Assembly (NCBI GenBank): GCA_030645495.1
Contig: JAUSLV010000018.1
Location: forward strand, 62,001-126,000
Length of the DNA stretch: 64,000 nucleotides
Direction of reading: 5' to 3'
Source of the DNA: Actinomycetota bacterium
GTDB taxonomy: Bacteria; Actinomycetota; Acidimicrobiia; Acidimicrobiales; Ilumatobacteraceae
Shown here: one piece after another, positions 27,255-35,861 of the stretch
How positions within the stretch are numbered: position 1 is the first letter of the stretch
How the letters are laid out: every line of letters starts with the position of its first letter
Made by a program: the position numbers and the translations under genes
Notes under the pieces: generated by a model
Databases searched by the model: none
What the model saw: the letters and a program-made list of their open reading frames with translations, nothing else
Told to the model about the DNA's origin: nothing

Positions 27255-27536
27255 ATGTCCTCCACCACACTGCACGAACCTCGTGAGCTGCTCACCGAGC
27301 ACACCATCGCCACGCACCAGGCCGTCGTGTCGCTGATGGAGGAGCTGGAGGCGTTCGACTGGTACCGCCAGCGCGCCGACACCTGCACCGACCCGGCCCT
27401 CACGAGCGTGTTGGTGCACAACATGAACGACGAGCTCGAGCACGCGGCGATGCTCGTGGAGTGGTTGCGCTCGAACGTGCCCGAGTTCGCGACGCAACTC
27501 ACCAAGTTCTTGTTCACCACATCGTCCGACGCCTGA
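27255..27536 (+). CDS. encapsulated-ferritin-like (EncFtn) protein without a visible targeting tail
   Basis: A 93-residue helical protein that closely matches EncFtn, the half-ferritin usually housed in encapsulin shells. MEELEAFDWYRQR carries Glu30 and the entry-site Glu29 and Glu32; NDELEHAAMLVEWLR carries Glu60 and His63. By comparison with Rhodospirillum EncFtn, Glu30, Glu60 and His63 are the ferroxidase ligands at the dimer interface. The chain ends shortly after KFLFTT, where EncFtn proteins continue into an encapsulin-targeting peptide. No encapsulin gene is in the window. An iron-permease-like gene follows two bases later. Confidence 0.85.
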   Translation: MSSTTLHEPRELLTEHTIATHQAVVSLMEELEAFDWYRQRADTCTDPALTSVLVHNMNDELEHAAMLVEWLRSNVPEFATQLTKFLFTTSSDA

Positions 27537-27538
27537 CC

Positions 27539-27997
27539 ATGGACACAGAGCCCGCGCGGCGAGCTCGCTTCCTGCATGTGCGGTTGCGCTTACCGACGTC
27601 GCCGCCGCACCACGCCGGCGAGTGGAAGGACCGCCAGTGGAGCAGCCGTGTGCTGCACCGCCTGGGCGAGATGGCGGCGTTGTCGACCGCCGGTGTGTGC
27701 GCGGGCCTGCTCGTGTTCGCGTGGTGGATCGTGGGCGTGGCCGCCAGGTTCCCGCCGTGGTGGGCGACCACGCTGTACAGCGTCGCTGCCTCCGTCACGT
27801 TCGTGATGGTGTTCGTGATCCAGCACACCCAGGCCCGCCAGACGCTGGCCACACAGCGCAAGCTCGACGAGTTGATCCGTGCTTCCACGCATGCCGACAA
27901 CAGCCTGATCGCCGTGGAGGAATCGAGTGATGGCCACCTGCACCAGCTGACCGAACTGACCGTCGCCGACCTGGAGTGGCCGACCGACGACGTGTGA
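27539..27997 (+). CDS. low-affinity iron permease-like membrane protein
   Basis: A 152-residue protein with two membrane segments (residues ~42-62 and ~70-92). The family segment FVMVFVIQHTQARQTLATQRKLDELIRA follows, as in low-affinity iron permease (Fet4-like) proteins of bacteria. Only two membrane spans are seen, fewer than in fungal Fet4. It starts two bases after the EncFtn-like gene, so the pair is one operon. Joint function in iron handling is inferred from that pairing. Confidence 0.78.
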   Translation: MDTEPARRARFLHVRLRLPTSPPHHAGEWKDRQWSSRVLHRLGEMAALSTAGVCAGLLVFAWWIVGVAARFPPWWATTLYSVAASVTFVMVFVIQHTQARQTLATQRKLDELIRASTHADNSLIAVEESSDGHLHQLTELTVADLEWPTDDV

Positions 27998-28047
27998 GCT
28001 GGCGCGGCATGTGAGCGGCGGCGTGGCCACTCAGCAACGGTCAGGTG

Positions 28048-29538
28048 TCAGTGCAGCGTGCGGCGACGGCCGGCGGCGAACACCAGCGTGCCGCCCACCA
28101 TCAGCAGGGCCAGGCCCAGCCAGAACGACACCGAGACACTTGCGCCTGCGCCGAACCCGGAGAAGGGCGGCCCTGCCGTACCGAAGCTGACGACATTGTC
28201 CACGCTCGTGGATGCCGCCGAGTCGAGGTCGTTGCCGTCCTTCGCCGCTCCGGCGGCCACGGTGACGATGATCGAACCCGGCTGGGTCATGCCCGAGACG
28301 GCCACGTCGTACACGGGGCCGGTGCCGGTGACGACGGCGGTGGTTGCGCCGGCCGTGCCGGACAGCACGATGTCAGCGGCGTCGAAGCCGGTGACGGCCT
28401 CGCTGAAGGTGACCGTGAAGTGCACGGTGCCGTCGGTGCTGGGGTCGGCCTGTCCGGCAGCCTGCTCGACCGACACATGGGCCGAGGCGTTGACCACGGC
28501 GAACGAGGTGGGGTCGGTACTTCCTCCCGGCCCCGGGTCGTCGGTCTGCCGAGATGTGTCGTTTGTGCCGTCGATGTCGCTGTCGAAGCTCACGGTGCCC
28601 TGGTTGCTGATCGTGGAGTTCTGCGTGCCGGCGTTCACCGTTGCCGTGATCGTGATCGTGATCGACTCGGTGGCGGCGAGCGAGCCGTTCCAGGTGACTG
28701 TGTTCGTTCCCACCGTCGCCGTCGCCGTACCCGCCGTGGCCGAGGCGCTCACCAGCGTGAGCCCGGCAGGCAGCACGTCGGTGAACTCGTTGCCCGGATT
28801 GTCGGCCACGGTCGCGTTGCCGTCATTCGTGCACGTCACGGTGTAGGTGACGGTGCCACCCTCCTCGTACGCGCCCGACACCGTCTTGGTGGCTGTCACG
28901 TCGCCGATCTCAGCGGTGGTGAGGATCACCGTGAAGGCGCGGAGGTTGCCGATGTCGCTCGAGAAGAAGTCCTGCGCCGAGAGGGTCCAGTTGCCGTTCG
29001 GGTCTTCGCCGTCGAAGGCCGAGAGCGCGTTGGAGGGCGTGAAGCTTCCCGTGAACGGTGCGGACGCAGTGGCGACTGTCTGGATCCCGGCGCCGACGCT
29101 CTCGTCGTCGAGATATGTCTGGCAGAGGTTGTTGCCGCCGCCGTCGGTGTTCTCGATCAGGTTCACCGACGTGCCGCTGGGCGAGGTGAGCGTGATCACC
29201 AAGTCGTTGATGAAGGTGTGGTCGATGCCCACCGTGGTGGAACCGGCCGTTGCCGAGCAGGCCGACCCGTCGATCCTCAGGTCGACATCGGTGACCTCGC
29301 CCAGCAGGCCGGATGCCGTGACAAACGCATTGGCAACGGCTCCGGGGTTGGTGCCCGAGAGGTCGCCCGCTTCGGGGATCGGTACCGCCGGCCCGGTGTA
29401 ACTGAGGGTGCTGGTGACGGGGGCTGCCGTGGCGAGCCCGCCGCCCAGCCACGTGAGGCCCGCTGCCACCACGGCGGCAACGGTGGTGACGGTGCCGCAC
29501 CGTCGCTTGAATCCGGACAGTTCGACTGTGTCACTCAC
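28048..29538 (-). CDS. cell-surface protein with P-domain, DUF11 and Ig-like domains
   Basis: A 496-residue exported protein starting at GTG 29538, with GGGGAG upstream. A signal peptide (cleavage after ATA near residue 41) leads to a proprotein-convertase P-like domain (GIDHTFINDLVITLTSPSGT...WTLSAQD). A DUF11 repeat (ATKTVSGAYEEGGTVTYTVTCTNDG) and an Ig-like domain (VHFTVTFSEAVTGFDAADIVLSG) follow. It ends in one transmembrane helix and an Arg-rich tail. No LPXTG motif is present. Expected role is surface adhesion or structure. Confidence 0.8.
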   Translation of the reverse strand: MSDTVELSGFKRRCGTVTTVAAVVAAGLTWLGGGLATAAPVTSTLSYTGPAVPIPEAGDLSGTNPGAVANAFVTASGLLGEVTDVDLRIDGSACSATAGSTTVGIDHTFINDLVITLTSPSGTSVNLIENTDGGGNNLCQTYLDDESVGAGIQTVATASAPFTGSFTPSNALSAFDGEDPNGNWTLSAQDFFSSDIGNLRAFTVILTTAEIGDVTATKTVSGAYEEGGTVTYTVTCTNDGNATVADNPGNEFTDVLPAGLTLVSASATAGTATATVGTNTVTWNGSLAATESITITITATVNAGTQNSTISNQGTVSFDSDIDGTNDTSRQTDDPGPGGSTDPTSFAVVNASAHVSVEQAAGQADPSTDGTVHFTVTFSEAVTGFDAADIVLSGTAGATTAVVTGTGPVYDVAVSGMTQPGSIIVTVAAGAAKDGNDLDSAASTSVDNVVSFGTAGPPFSGFGAGASVSVSFWLGLALLMVGGTLVFAAGRRRTLH

Positions 29539-29700
29539 TTGTGGTCTCCCCGACGCGTGGAAGAGAACGTGCCCTTCGTTCCGCAGAGTACCACGGGCGT
29601 TGCTGGCTACCGCAGGTGGGCGTTTGACCGGCACTCATTGCGGGTATCGGGGCGTCGAACCCGACACGCGAGGCGCGAGTGGGGAGCAAGGCGGCAGGCC

Positions 29701-30195
29701 ATGACCACCACACTGATCGCAACCACGGGCACCACGCCCGCGGTGCCCCGCACCGTCGCCGGGCTGCCGGCCGAGGACATCGTGCTGCTGGCGTCGGGTA
29801 CGCCGTGGCAGGTGGCCTGGGAGCTGCAGATGTTGGGACCGTTCGCCAGCTGCGGTCTGCTCGACGGTGCCGCTGTCCGGCACGTCACCGTGCCCACGAT
29901 GGTGGCCAGCGCGCTGAAGCGTTCGTCGCGTCCGCCGGCCGCATTAGTGCCCAGTGACTACGAGCGGATGCCGGTGTTCGGCCCCGAGTTGCCGATCTCC
30001 GCGGCCGCCGCGCTGGTGGCCAGCACCGGCTGGTCGCTGGCCGTGGTGATGGATCACGAACCGAGGGTGATCACCGCCCGCACCGTGTTCCGTGCCCTCG
30101 TGGACGCCACCCCCTACGCCGCAGAGCGCGACGTGTGGTCCGCCCTGAGGTCGCGAGCGATGCACCCCGGGGGCACCACCCCGGCCATCACCTGA
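29701..30195 (+). CDS. hypothetical protein
   Basis: A 164-residue soluble protein starting at ATG 29701. It has an Ala/Val-rich alternating pattern with no membrane segment, signal or clear motif. The stretch ISAAAALVASTGWSLAVVMDHEPRVI faintly recalls a CBS-type unit, but that is not enough to assign it. It is the chromosomal neighbour of the island's left attachment site, 10 bases before the repeat. Confidence 0.6.
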   Translation: MTTTLIATTGTTPAVPRTVAGLPAEDIVLLASGTPWQVAWELQMLGPFASCGLLDGAAVRHVTVPTMVASALKRSSRPPAALVPSDYERMPVFGPELPISAAAALVASTGWSLAVVMDHEPRVITARTVFRALVDATPYAAERDVWSALRSRAMHPGGTTPAIT

Positions 30196-30205
30196 GCTGC
30201 CCCCA

Positions 30206-30264
30206 AGACGCGAAGAAACCCCTGCTGAGCAGGGGTTTCGCCGTGGGCGAGGGGGGACTTGAAC
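30206..30264 (-). other. attachment site attL (tRNA-Leu 3' fragment plus terminator)
   Basis: The segment matches 43121-43179 with one mismatch. It holds the acceptor 3' strand, half of the T-arm and the downstream hairpin (30216-30238). The rest of a tRNA is missing, and similarity ends at 30265. Confidence 0.9.
30216..30238. terminator. hairpin terminator, displaced copy
   Basis: A 10-bp perfect stem (AAACCCCTGC / GCAGGGGTTT) with a three-base loop, the original tRNA-Leu terminator left behind by integration. It may now end transcription of the 29701-30195 gene. Confidence 0.75.
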
Positions 30265-30553
30265 TTTCATAACCGGGGTTTTGGGTGGTAGTGGTGGGTC
30301 CGCGATTGTGCCTGTGAGCTGGGCTTTCGCGTTTCGCCGTGTTGACCCGTGCTGTGGATAACTACCCCGTTTCTACCCGTCCGGTAGAAGATCCGGTAGA
30401 AGATCGACTCGCTCTCACTCTCACCAGCGGCGACTCTGGCGACTCTCCCCATAGATGGCTGCGCAGGGACAGCGCCGTCCGAGTCCATTCCCGCGCCGGC
30501 TTTCGATGCGCGCTGGGATCCTTTGGGTCCCAGCCATCGCCTACACTTGACCG
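30265..30553. other. non-coding left end of the island with CGGTAGAAG arm-type sites
   Basis: No gene is visible in this stretch. Two direct CGGTAGAAG copies lie at 30382-30390 and 30394-30402. A degenerate inverted copy (TTTCTACCC) lies at about 30370-30378. The same nonamer is doubled at the other end of the island (43090-43109). GCGACTCT is also repeated at about 30431-30448. TACACT (30542-30547) precedes the first gene. Confidence 0.75.
30542..30547 (+). promoter_or_regulatory. -10 hexamer TACACT, leaderless start of the membrane/DUF262 module
   Basis: TACACT ends six bases before ATG 30554. Confidence 0.55.
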
Positions 30554-31435
30554 ATGGCCAACAGCGAGGTGCACCCATTTGGTGAGCTCCGAAAGTGGTC
30601 GATTGTCATCGCCCTGGGACTCGTGGCTGCATCAATAGGTGGTCTTCTGCTCGTCCACCAATCGGGACACAGAGTCGCCACCTGCTCACCCGTCACCGCA
30701 GACCCACAAGGCTCAACGCGAAGTTGCACTCTGCCGCTCGATTCCGGCGACGTCGTCCGACCTGCCGTCCTAGCAATTCTTACGACTGTTCTCGCTATAG
30801 GCCTATTCACGCTGCTACTCGACCTTCGCCTCCGCCGAGCATTTGGAAACGACCTCCTGCACTTTCTCGACCTGAAGCAGGCCACTGTGACGTCAGGATT
30901 GACGGAGCTCGCGCCGTCGACCGCCGTCGATTTCAGGTCGGAGTTTGAGCGTTTGGATCAAATCACCTACTTGGGCAGATCACCCCAGTTGTGGCTCAAC
31001 AGCAATTTGCCTTCGCTGCTCAGCGCTGCAGAGAGACGAAAACTCAAGATCACACTGGCACTTCCAAACCCGGACCAACCAGCCACGGTGGCAGAATGCG
31101 CTCGGGCCCTCGGTATGGCAGCGGCCGACTTGAAGACCGACATCGAGAACTTCCAGCGCTGGGTCGAGTCCTCCTGGACTGCCGCCGTCTCGCGTCTCCA
31201 CCTAGGGAGTGCGCTCCGGGTCGTCTACGTCGATGTTCCACCGCTGGCGGACGCGATCTCGAGCAGCTCGTTCAGTGCCGTCATGATCGGCAAACCACTT
31301 CACCATGCCGCAGGTGACGAGTCACTCACCTTCAAGTTCTGGAATGGCGCCGATGGTTTGCCGTCTCGCTGGTTAGCGGAGTCGCTACATCCGCTTGAAC
31401 TCGCAAACGAGATCTTCTCGAAGGAGAAGACGTGA
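30554..31435 (+). CDS. two-pass membrane protein of unknown function, partner of DUF262 protein
   Basis: A 293-residue protein with two transmembrane segments (residues ~15-34 and ~70-90) enclosing a short loop with two Cys. A cytosolic domain of about 200 residues follows, containing ITYLGRSPQLWLN and RRKLKITLALPNPDQ. No family was recognised; the alternating pattern of the cytosolic part suggests an alpha/beta fold. Its stop overlaps the GTG of the next gene (GTGA), so the two products are made together. Position in the island cargo suggests a defence role, by inference only. Confidence 0.75.
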   Translation: MANSEVHPFGELRKWSIVIALGLVAASIGGLLLVHQSGHRVATCSPVTADPQGSTRSCTLPLDSGDVVRPAVLAILTTVLAIGLFTLLLDLRLRRAFGNDLLHFLDLKQATVTSGLTELAPSTAVDFRSEFERLDQITYLGRSPQLWLNSNLPSLLSAAERRKLKITLALPNPDQPATVAECARALGMAAADLKTDIENFQRWVESSWTAAVSRLHLGSALRVVYVDVPPLADAISSSSFSAVMIGKPLHHAAGDESLTFKFWNGADGLPSRWLAESLHPLELANEIFSKEKT

Positions 31436-33066
31436 GCGGGCCCCTCTCCGACATCACCGCCCGTCCGATTTCGCTCTCGTCGCTTCTGGACGGCATTGAC
31501 ATCGGGACCGTCGTATTGCCCGACTTCCAGCGCGACTTTGACTGGAACACGGGGGAGGTCGCGAGCCTCGTCGCCACTCTCTTGTGCGGTTGGCCTGCGG
31601 GAAGCCTTCTCCTGATGCGCGGTTCCCCAAGGTTCTTCGCGACACGGCAATTTGAGTACGCCCCGAAAGCCTCGGAAGCCGTGGACACAGTCGTGCTGGA
31701 CGGGCAGCAGCGCCTGACGTCGCTCTATCTCGCTCTCCGAAATCGAGGGCCGGTCGTGTACGTACTGAACTATGCCGACTACGACTGGCCCTCGACGCCA
31801 AGCGCCGAGCGCATTGAAGAGCGGATCACAACGATTGAACGGACAATCTGGGATCGTGAGTACTCATTGTCCCGGCAGGCAAAGGAACAGATCGTTCCGT
31901 TCTACGCACTTTCCTCAGCTCCCGACTTCTTCGAGTGGAGAGACGGCGTGGTGGAGGCAGTTCCCACGTCGGCTCGGTTTGCGCTGAGTGACCAACTTGG
32001 CCGCCTCTACAGAGGTTTGCTCGGCACCATCAATCACTATGACTTCCCGGGCGTGATTATCGACAGCGACCTTCCTAGCGAGGCGGTCGCGCGCATCTTC
32101 GAACGGATCAATCGCTCCGGGCGCCGGCTGAACACCTTCGACCTTCTCGTTGCCCGTGCGTACGCTGCGGACTGGAACCTTCGATCCGAATTCGACGAAG
32201 TCCGGCGCGAGCACGGAGTCATCGAACGGTTCTTTGGGGATGACGGGCTACCGATTCTGCAGGTCATCGCGCTCCACGACCGCGGTGACGTGCGTCAACC
32301 CGCATTGCTCGACCTCTCGCCGACACGGGTTCGCGAGGACTGGTCACCGGCAGTCGCTGCGATGCTTGAGGCTCTCGCAGCGATTCGCAGCTTTGGCGTG
32401 GACCGTCCTGACTGGTTGCCATACAAGGCGCAACTGCTAACCCTCGGAGGCCTTGCGTGGGACCTGGATCTGTCACTTCACCGCAAGGACATCGAGGCTT
32501 GGTTCTGGGGTTCATCTCTCTCGGGGGCATACGACGTTGGATCGAGCACCAAGGTTGTCAGCGACGAACGACTCCTGCGCCGTCACATCCTCAACGGGGG
32601 TGAGCCAGAGGTTCCAACAGTCGCCGAAGCCGCGCTTCGAGAGGCCACTAGGCGCCGGTCGCCGGCAATCTGGCGAACCTTCATGGCTGCGTTGACCCGC
32701 TTCGAAGCGGCTGATCCGTTGACAGGTGAGCTACTTGACCACGGCGAGTCGGAAGGCGTCCTCGTGTCACTGTTTCCGAAGTCGTCGGGCGACCTCGCCC
32801 AGCGAGTGCTGGCGACCGTAAAGGTGAGCAGGTCTACCGCTCTGCTCGTTCGAGGGCGAGGGCTTGTTGATCTGCTTTCCGGCCAGGCGTTCCGCTCGAG
32901 TGTGGACTCCCACCTCCAATCTCAGTTCCTGCCACCTGTAGAGGATCTGTTGACGACGAGCAGCGAGGAGTTGCTCGCTGCAAGGCTGGAAATGTTCCTG
33001 CTGCAACTGCGTGCGACCCTCCAACACCCCGTTCTTAGGGTTCAGCGAAGCGTGGATGAGTCGTAG
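31432..33066 (+). CDS. DUF262 (GmrSD/SspE-type ParB-like) protein
   Basis: A 544-residue protein starting at GTG 31432, with AAGGAG upstream. The N-terminal DUF262 domain is clear: VVLPDFQRDFDW (residues ~27-38), DGQQRLTSL (90-98) and FERINRSGRRLNTFDLLVARAY. In GmrSD and SspE such domains hydrolyse NTP and help cut modified DNA. The C-terminal 300 residues are helical. I see no DUF1524 HNH nuclease motif, so nuclease activity would need a partner. It is coupled to the membrane protein gene before it. Confidence 0.85.
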   Translation: MSGPLSDITARPISLSSLLDGIDIGTVVLPDFQRDFDWNTGEVASLVATLLCGWPAGSLLLMRGSPRFFATRQFEYAPKASEAVDTVVLDGQQRLTSLYLALRNRGPVVYVLNYADYDWPSTPSAERIEERITTIERTIWDREYSLSRQAKEQIVPFYALSSAPDFFEWRDGVVEAVPTSARFALSDQLGRLYRGLLGTINHYDFPGVIIDSDLPSEAVARIFERINRSGRRLNTFDLLVARAYAADWNLRSEFDEVRREHGVIERFFGDDGLPILQVIALHDRGDVRQPALLDLSPTRVREDWSPAVAAMLEALAAIRSFGVDRPDWLPYKAQLLTLGGLAWDLDLSLHRKDIEAWFWGSSLSGAYDVGSSTKVVSDERLLRRHILNGGEPEVPTVAEAALREATRRRSPAIWRTFMAALTRFEAADPLTGELLDHGESEGVLVSLFPKSSGDLAQRVLATVKVSRSTALLVRGRGLVDLLSGQAFRSSVDSHLQSQFLPPVEDLLTTSSEELLAARLEMFLLQLRATLQHPVLRVQRSVDES

Positions 33067-33182
33067 GAGTTCGGGCAGCGCCAATCCGCGGTGTCCCGCA
33101 CTACAGCGGATCGAGAGGACAAGGCGCTTGAAATGACCCGGCGAAGCCAGCTGCCTCGCTGTCTTGCGGCGCTCTCGGGCAG

Positions 33183-33923
33183 CTACTCCCAGCCCAAGTC
33201 AGGGTTCGTCACTTTGAACTGGAGGCTACGACCGAACATCGCTGCGGCGAAGGCTTGGAACGTCAGGGTGTCCTGCTTGTACCGCACGTCGCCGGTTGAG
33301 CGGTTGGCGAGCATCACGCAAGCCGAGTCGAGCATCCGCTCACGCACCATTCGATCGAAGAAGATGGCGGCTCTGTCGGCCGGGCTGGTGGCGTCGAACG
33401 CTGGATCGGCCGGCCACACGGCGCGGCGCGGTTTCGACGTGGCGTTCCATTCGGCATTGTCCTCGATCAGCATCACGTAGCCGAGCCAGGGGCGCAGCGG
33501 CGAGACGATGATCCCGCGCTCGACTGCTTTCCACACGTCGATGGCCTGGCCTAGGGCCTCGTCGGTTCGGTTGTTGTAGTTCTGACCGGGTTTCTTCCCG
33601 GTGATCGACTTGAGTTCAATGATCGCCAGCACGCGGTCCTCAACGGTGACCACGATGTCCCAGCTCTTATCACGACGGAAGTAGCCCGGCACCGGACGCC
33701 TCTTCACTTCGAGCATTCGGGCCGGAATACCAGCATCCACGAAGACCTCGACAAGCAGAAGTTGCAATGCATCAAGGTGTCGACCGCCTGTGACCTCCGA
33801 GCGCAGGCCGGTGTTGACAACACCCAACTCTTGCGATCGCTCCGCCTGGGAGCGGCGAACCGCCCAATACGTGCGGACAGCGTCTCGCACTCTCGACCCG
33901 TAATCGGGAATCTCGTTCGCCAT
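33183..33923 (-). CDS. PaeR7I/XhoI-type restriction endonuclease
   Basis: A 246-residue protein, the same length as R.PaeR7I, with family segments GYFRRDKSWDIVV, AIIELKSITGK, NYNNRTDEALGQAIDVW and RPWLGYVMLIED. The PD-(D/E)xK centre is Asp89, Glu103 and Lys105. Family members cut CTCGAG; specificity here is inferred from similarity. It starts 21 bases after the methyltransferase stop, so the pair is an operon with the methylase first. That order favours protection before cleavage. Confidence 0.93.
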   Translation of the reverse strand: MANEIPDYGSRVRDAVRTYWAVRRSQAERSQELGVVNTGLRSEVTGGRHLDALQLLLVEVFVDAGIPARMLEVKRRPVPGYFRRDKSWDIVVTVEDRVLAIIELKSITGKKPGQNYNNRTDEALGQAIDVWKAVERGIIVSPLRPWLGYVMLIEDNAEWNATSKPRRAVWPADPAFDATSPADRAAIFFDRMVRERMLDSACVMLANRSTGDVRYKQDTLTFQAFAAAMFGRSLQFKVTNPDLGWE

Positions 33924-33944
33924 CAGTGACCCGCCTCCAGCAAC

Positions 33945-35633
33945 TCAGACATCGACACCGTAGAGCTGGCGAGCGATAACACTCGCACGCTCACGATCCC
34001 GGGCCTCGAACGCTCGTCGCAGGGCGGCCTGGTCGCGCTTGCCAACCGATTCGATGTTCGGCACTCGGATGCGGCGCAGATACTGGGCCTGGAAACGGTA
34101 GGTGCCGCCACGCATCTTCACGCAGTAGGTCGCTACGAACAGCTCGGCGAGATCGGACAGCAACAGACCGCCGAGCACCTCGAGGTCCCACTTGTCGGAG
34201 GTGACGAAGTACAGACCGTGGTGCGGATAGGTCTGGCCCCTGTCGAGCACGGGTTGGATGTACGCCTTCAGATCTGGGATGACTATCTTGTCTCGCTGCT
34301 GGAGACCGGGCTCGACGCGATCGATGGTGCGGTACCAACGTTCAGGGCTGTTCTTCGCTACGTGTCGAGCTTTGATCGCCGCTGCGTTCGCCGTGAAGTG
34401 CTTCTGCAACCGCGGGTAGTCAGCGAGGTCGACTAGCCGGCCGTCCTTCCAGGGACTGACGAGGTAAGTGCCGGACCAGTCCGCGGTACCTTCCGTCGTG
34501 TCGCGCGTCATCAGCAGCGGAAGCAGCCGGTCGGGTTCGACGAGTTCGGAGTTCTTCGTGAGATACACCGAGTCGACACCAGTCGCCACTCCGATTCCGA
34601 CCCGGGTGCCGGTCGCAGGGTCCTCCAGCAGCGGCAGTCGGCTCTCAAGATCCGCTATGAGCGCCAAGTTCGCCGGGTTGCCTGACGGCCAGGAGGTTTC
34701 GGCGTCGAACCACGTCGGAAGCTTCACCGCTGACAGTGACGCTGTGGTGAGTGACTTACGTCGGGACATAGTGAAAGTACGCAGCGCACCCGCTTGTGAT
34801 TCGGAGAAGGCCTTGGTCGCAGTCGCGACGACGGCAGTTGACTGCCTTGCTCGGCGAATGATCGTGATGGCGGGGTAGGCCGAGACCGGCTCCTCGAAGG
34901 CGTCGACGTCGTGCATCGACAGAACCGTCTCGACCGAGAACTCCGCAGCCACGTACTGCCGAAGGCCGTGGCCGTACTGATTGTGCATCCATCGATCAGC
35001 GACGATGAAACCCAGCACTCCATCGGGGGCTAGCAGCCTGAGCCCGGTCTCGATGAAACCAATGAAGATGTCACTGCGCCCTCGCATGGTCGGGCACGCG
35101 CGTCGATAGGCATCGCGACGCGGAGACGGCACATCCTCCAGCCGGATGTAGGGCGGATTGCCAAGCACGAAATCCGCCGAGCCGTCCTCGTGGGCGCTGA
35201 GTAAGAAATCGCCGCAGCGCACACACTCGTGCGCAATCGCTTGAGCCTCGATGTGACCGAGCCCTGCATCGGCCAACGCCTTGCCCACCGCCTTCTGTGC
35301 CAACTCGGCGTTCGCCGGCAGGAGATCGAACGCTCGCAGCGCTCTGCGGACATCGGTCAGCGGCCGGCCGTGACGCTGACATGAGTCGATCAGCCGCTCG
35401 GTCATCGGTACGAGGAACGCGCCGGCGCCACATGACGGCTCTATCGCCAGGTAGCTGCAGAGGTCGCGATCGACCGTGAATCCCGAGAGATCGAGGATCA
35501 GGTCGACGACCCATCGGCGGGTGAAGACCTCGCCATGTTCGCCGGACTCGTCGACCTCGTACACCTCTGCGCTCACCCCCAACCCCACATCGAGGCTCAA
35601 CTGTCGATAGGCGTGCCCGTGCCGACCGGCCAT
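33945..35633 (-). CDS. adenine-N6 DNA methyltransferase of the PaeR7I/XhoI system
   Basis: A 562-residue gamma-class N6-adenine methyltransferase. SAM-binding motif I is in IEPSCGAGAF, catalytic motif IV is NPPY (VLGNPPYIRL), and a C-terminal target-recognition domain follows. M.PaeR7I is slightly shorter, about 530 residues. ATG 35633 was chosen because GGGGGAA precedes it; ATG 35711 is also in frame behind a TACCCC hexamer. It should methylate the site cut by the adjacent endonuclease. Confidence 0.92.
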   Translation of the reverse strand: MAGRHGHAYRQLSLDVGLGVSAEVYEVDESGEHGEVFTRRWVVDLILDLSGFTVDRDLCSYLAIEPSCGAGAFLVPMTERLIDSCQRHGRPLTDVRRALRAFDLLPANAELAQKAVGKALADAGLGHIEAQAIAHECVRCGDFLLSAHEDGSADFVLGNPPYIRLEDVPSPRRDAYRRACPTMRGRSDIFIGFIETGLRLLAPDGVLGFIVADRWMHNQYGHGLRQYVAAEFSVETVLSMHDVDAFEEPVSAYPAITIIRRARQSTAVVATATKAFSESQAGALRTFTMSRRKSLTTASLSAVKLPTWFDAETSWPSGNPANLALIADLESRLPLLEDPATGTRVGIGVATGVDSVYLTKNSELVEPDRLLPLLMTRDTTEGTADWSGTYLVSPWKDGRLVDLADYPRLQKHFTANAAAIKARHVAKNSPERWYRTIDRVEPGLQQRDKIVIPDLKAYIQPVLDRGQTYPHHGLYFVTSDKWDLEVLGGLLLSDLAELFVATYCVKMRGGTYRFQAQYLRRIRVPNIESVGKRDQAALRRAFEARDRERASVIARQLYGVDV

Positions 35634-35861
35634 CGCGTTCCCCCAAGCTACTCCGTGCTTCGCGTGGGTCTGCGGGACCGATCCGTGCGGCTGGGCACGT
35701 GCCTTGATCATGCTCGAGGGGTACGACGGAGATGACCACCGTTACGTGCTTGACCTTCTACAAGCAGTGCATCGTTGCCCTTCGCTCCTCGTAAGTCGAA
35801 GTCCAACCACCCGCACGGCACGGGTATGCCGTGGCGAGTCGTACCCTGGCTGCGCGGCAAA

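Noticed and set aside
27255-27997. Complete encapsulin nanocompartment locus
   Set aside because: No shell protein gene lies in the window and the ferritin lacks a targeting tail.
28048-29538. Sortase-anchored surface protein
   Set aside because: The C-terminal helix and Arg-rich tail are present, but no LPXTG-like motif precedes them.
30206-30264. A second tRNA-Leu gene
   Set aside because: Only the acceptor 3' strand and half of the T-arm are present, so it is an attachment-site remnant.
30554-33066. Complete GmrSD or SspE system
   Set aside because: No DUF1524 HNH nuclease and no phosphorothioation genes are visible, so only the DUF262 family name is used.
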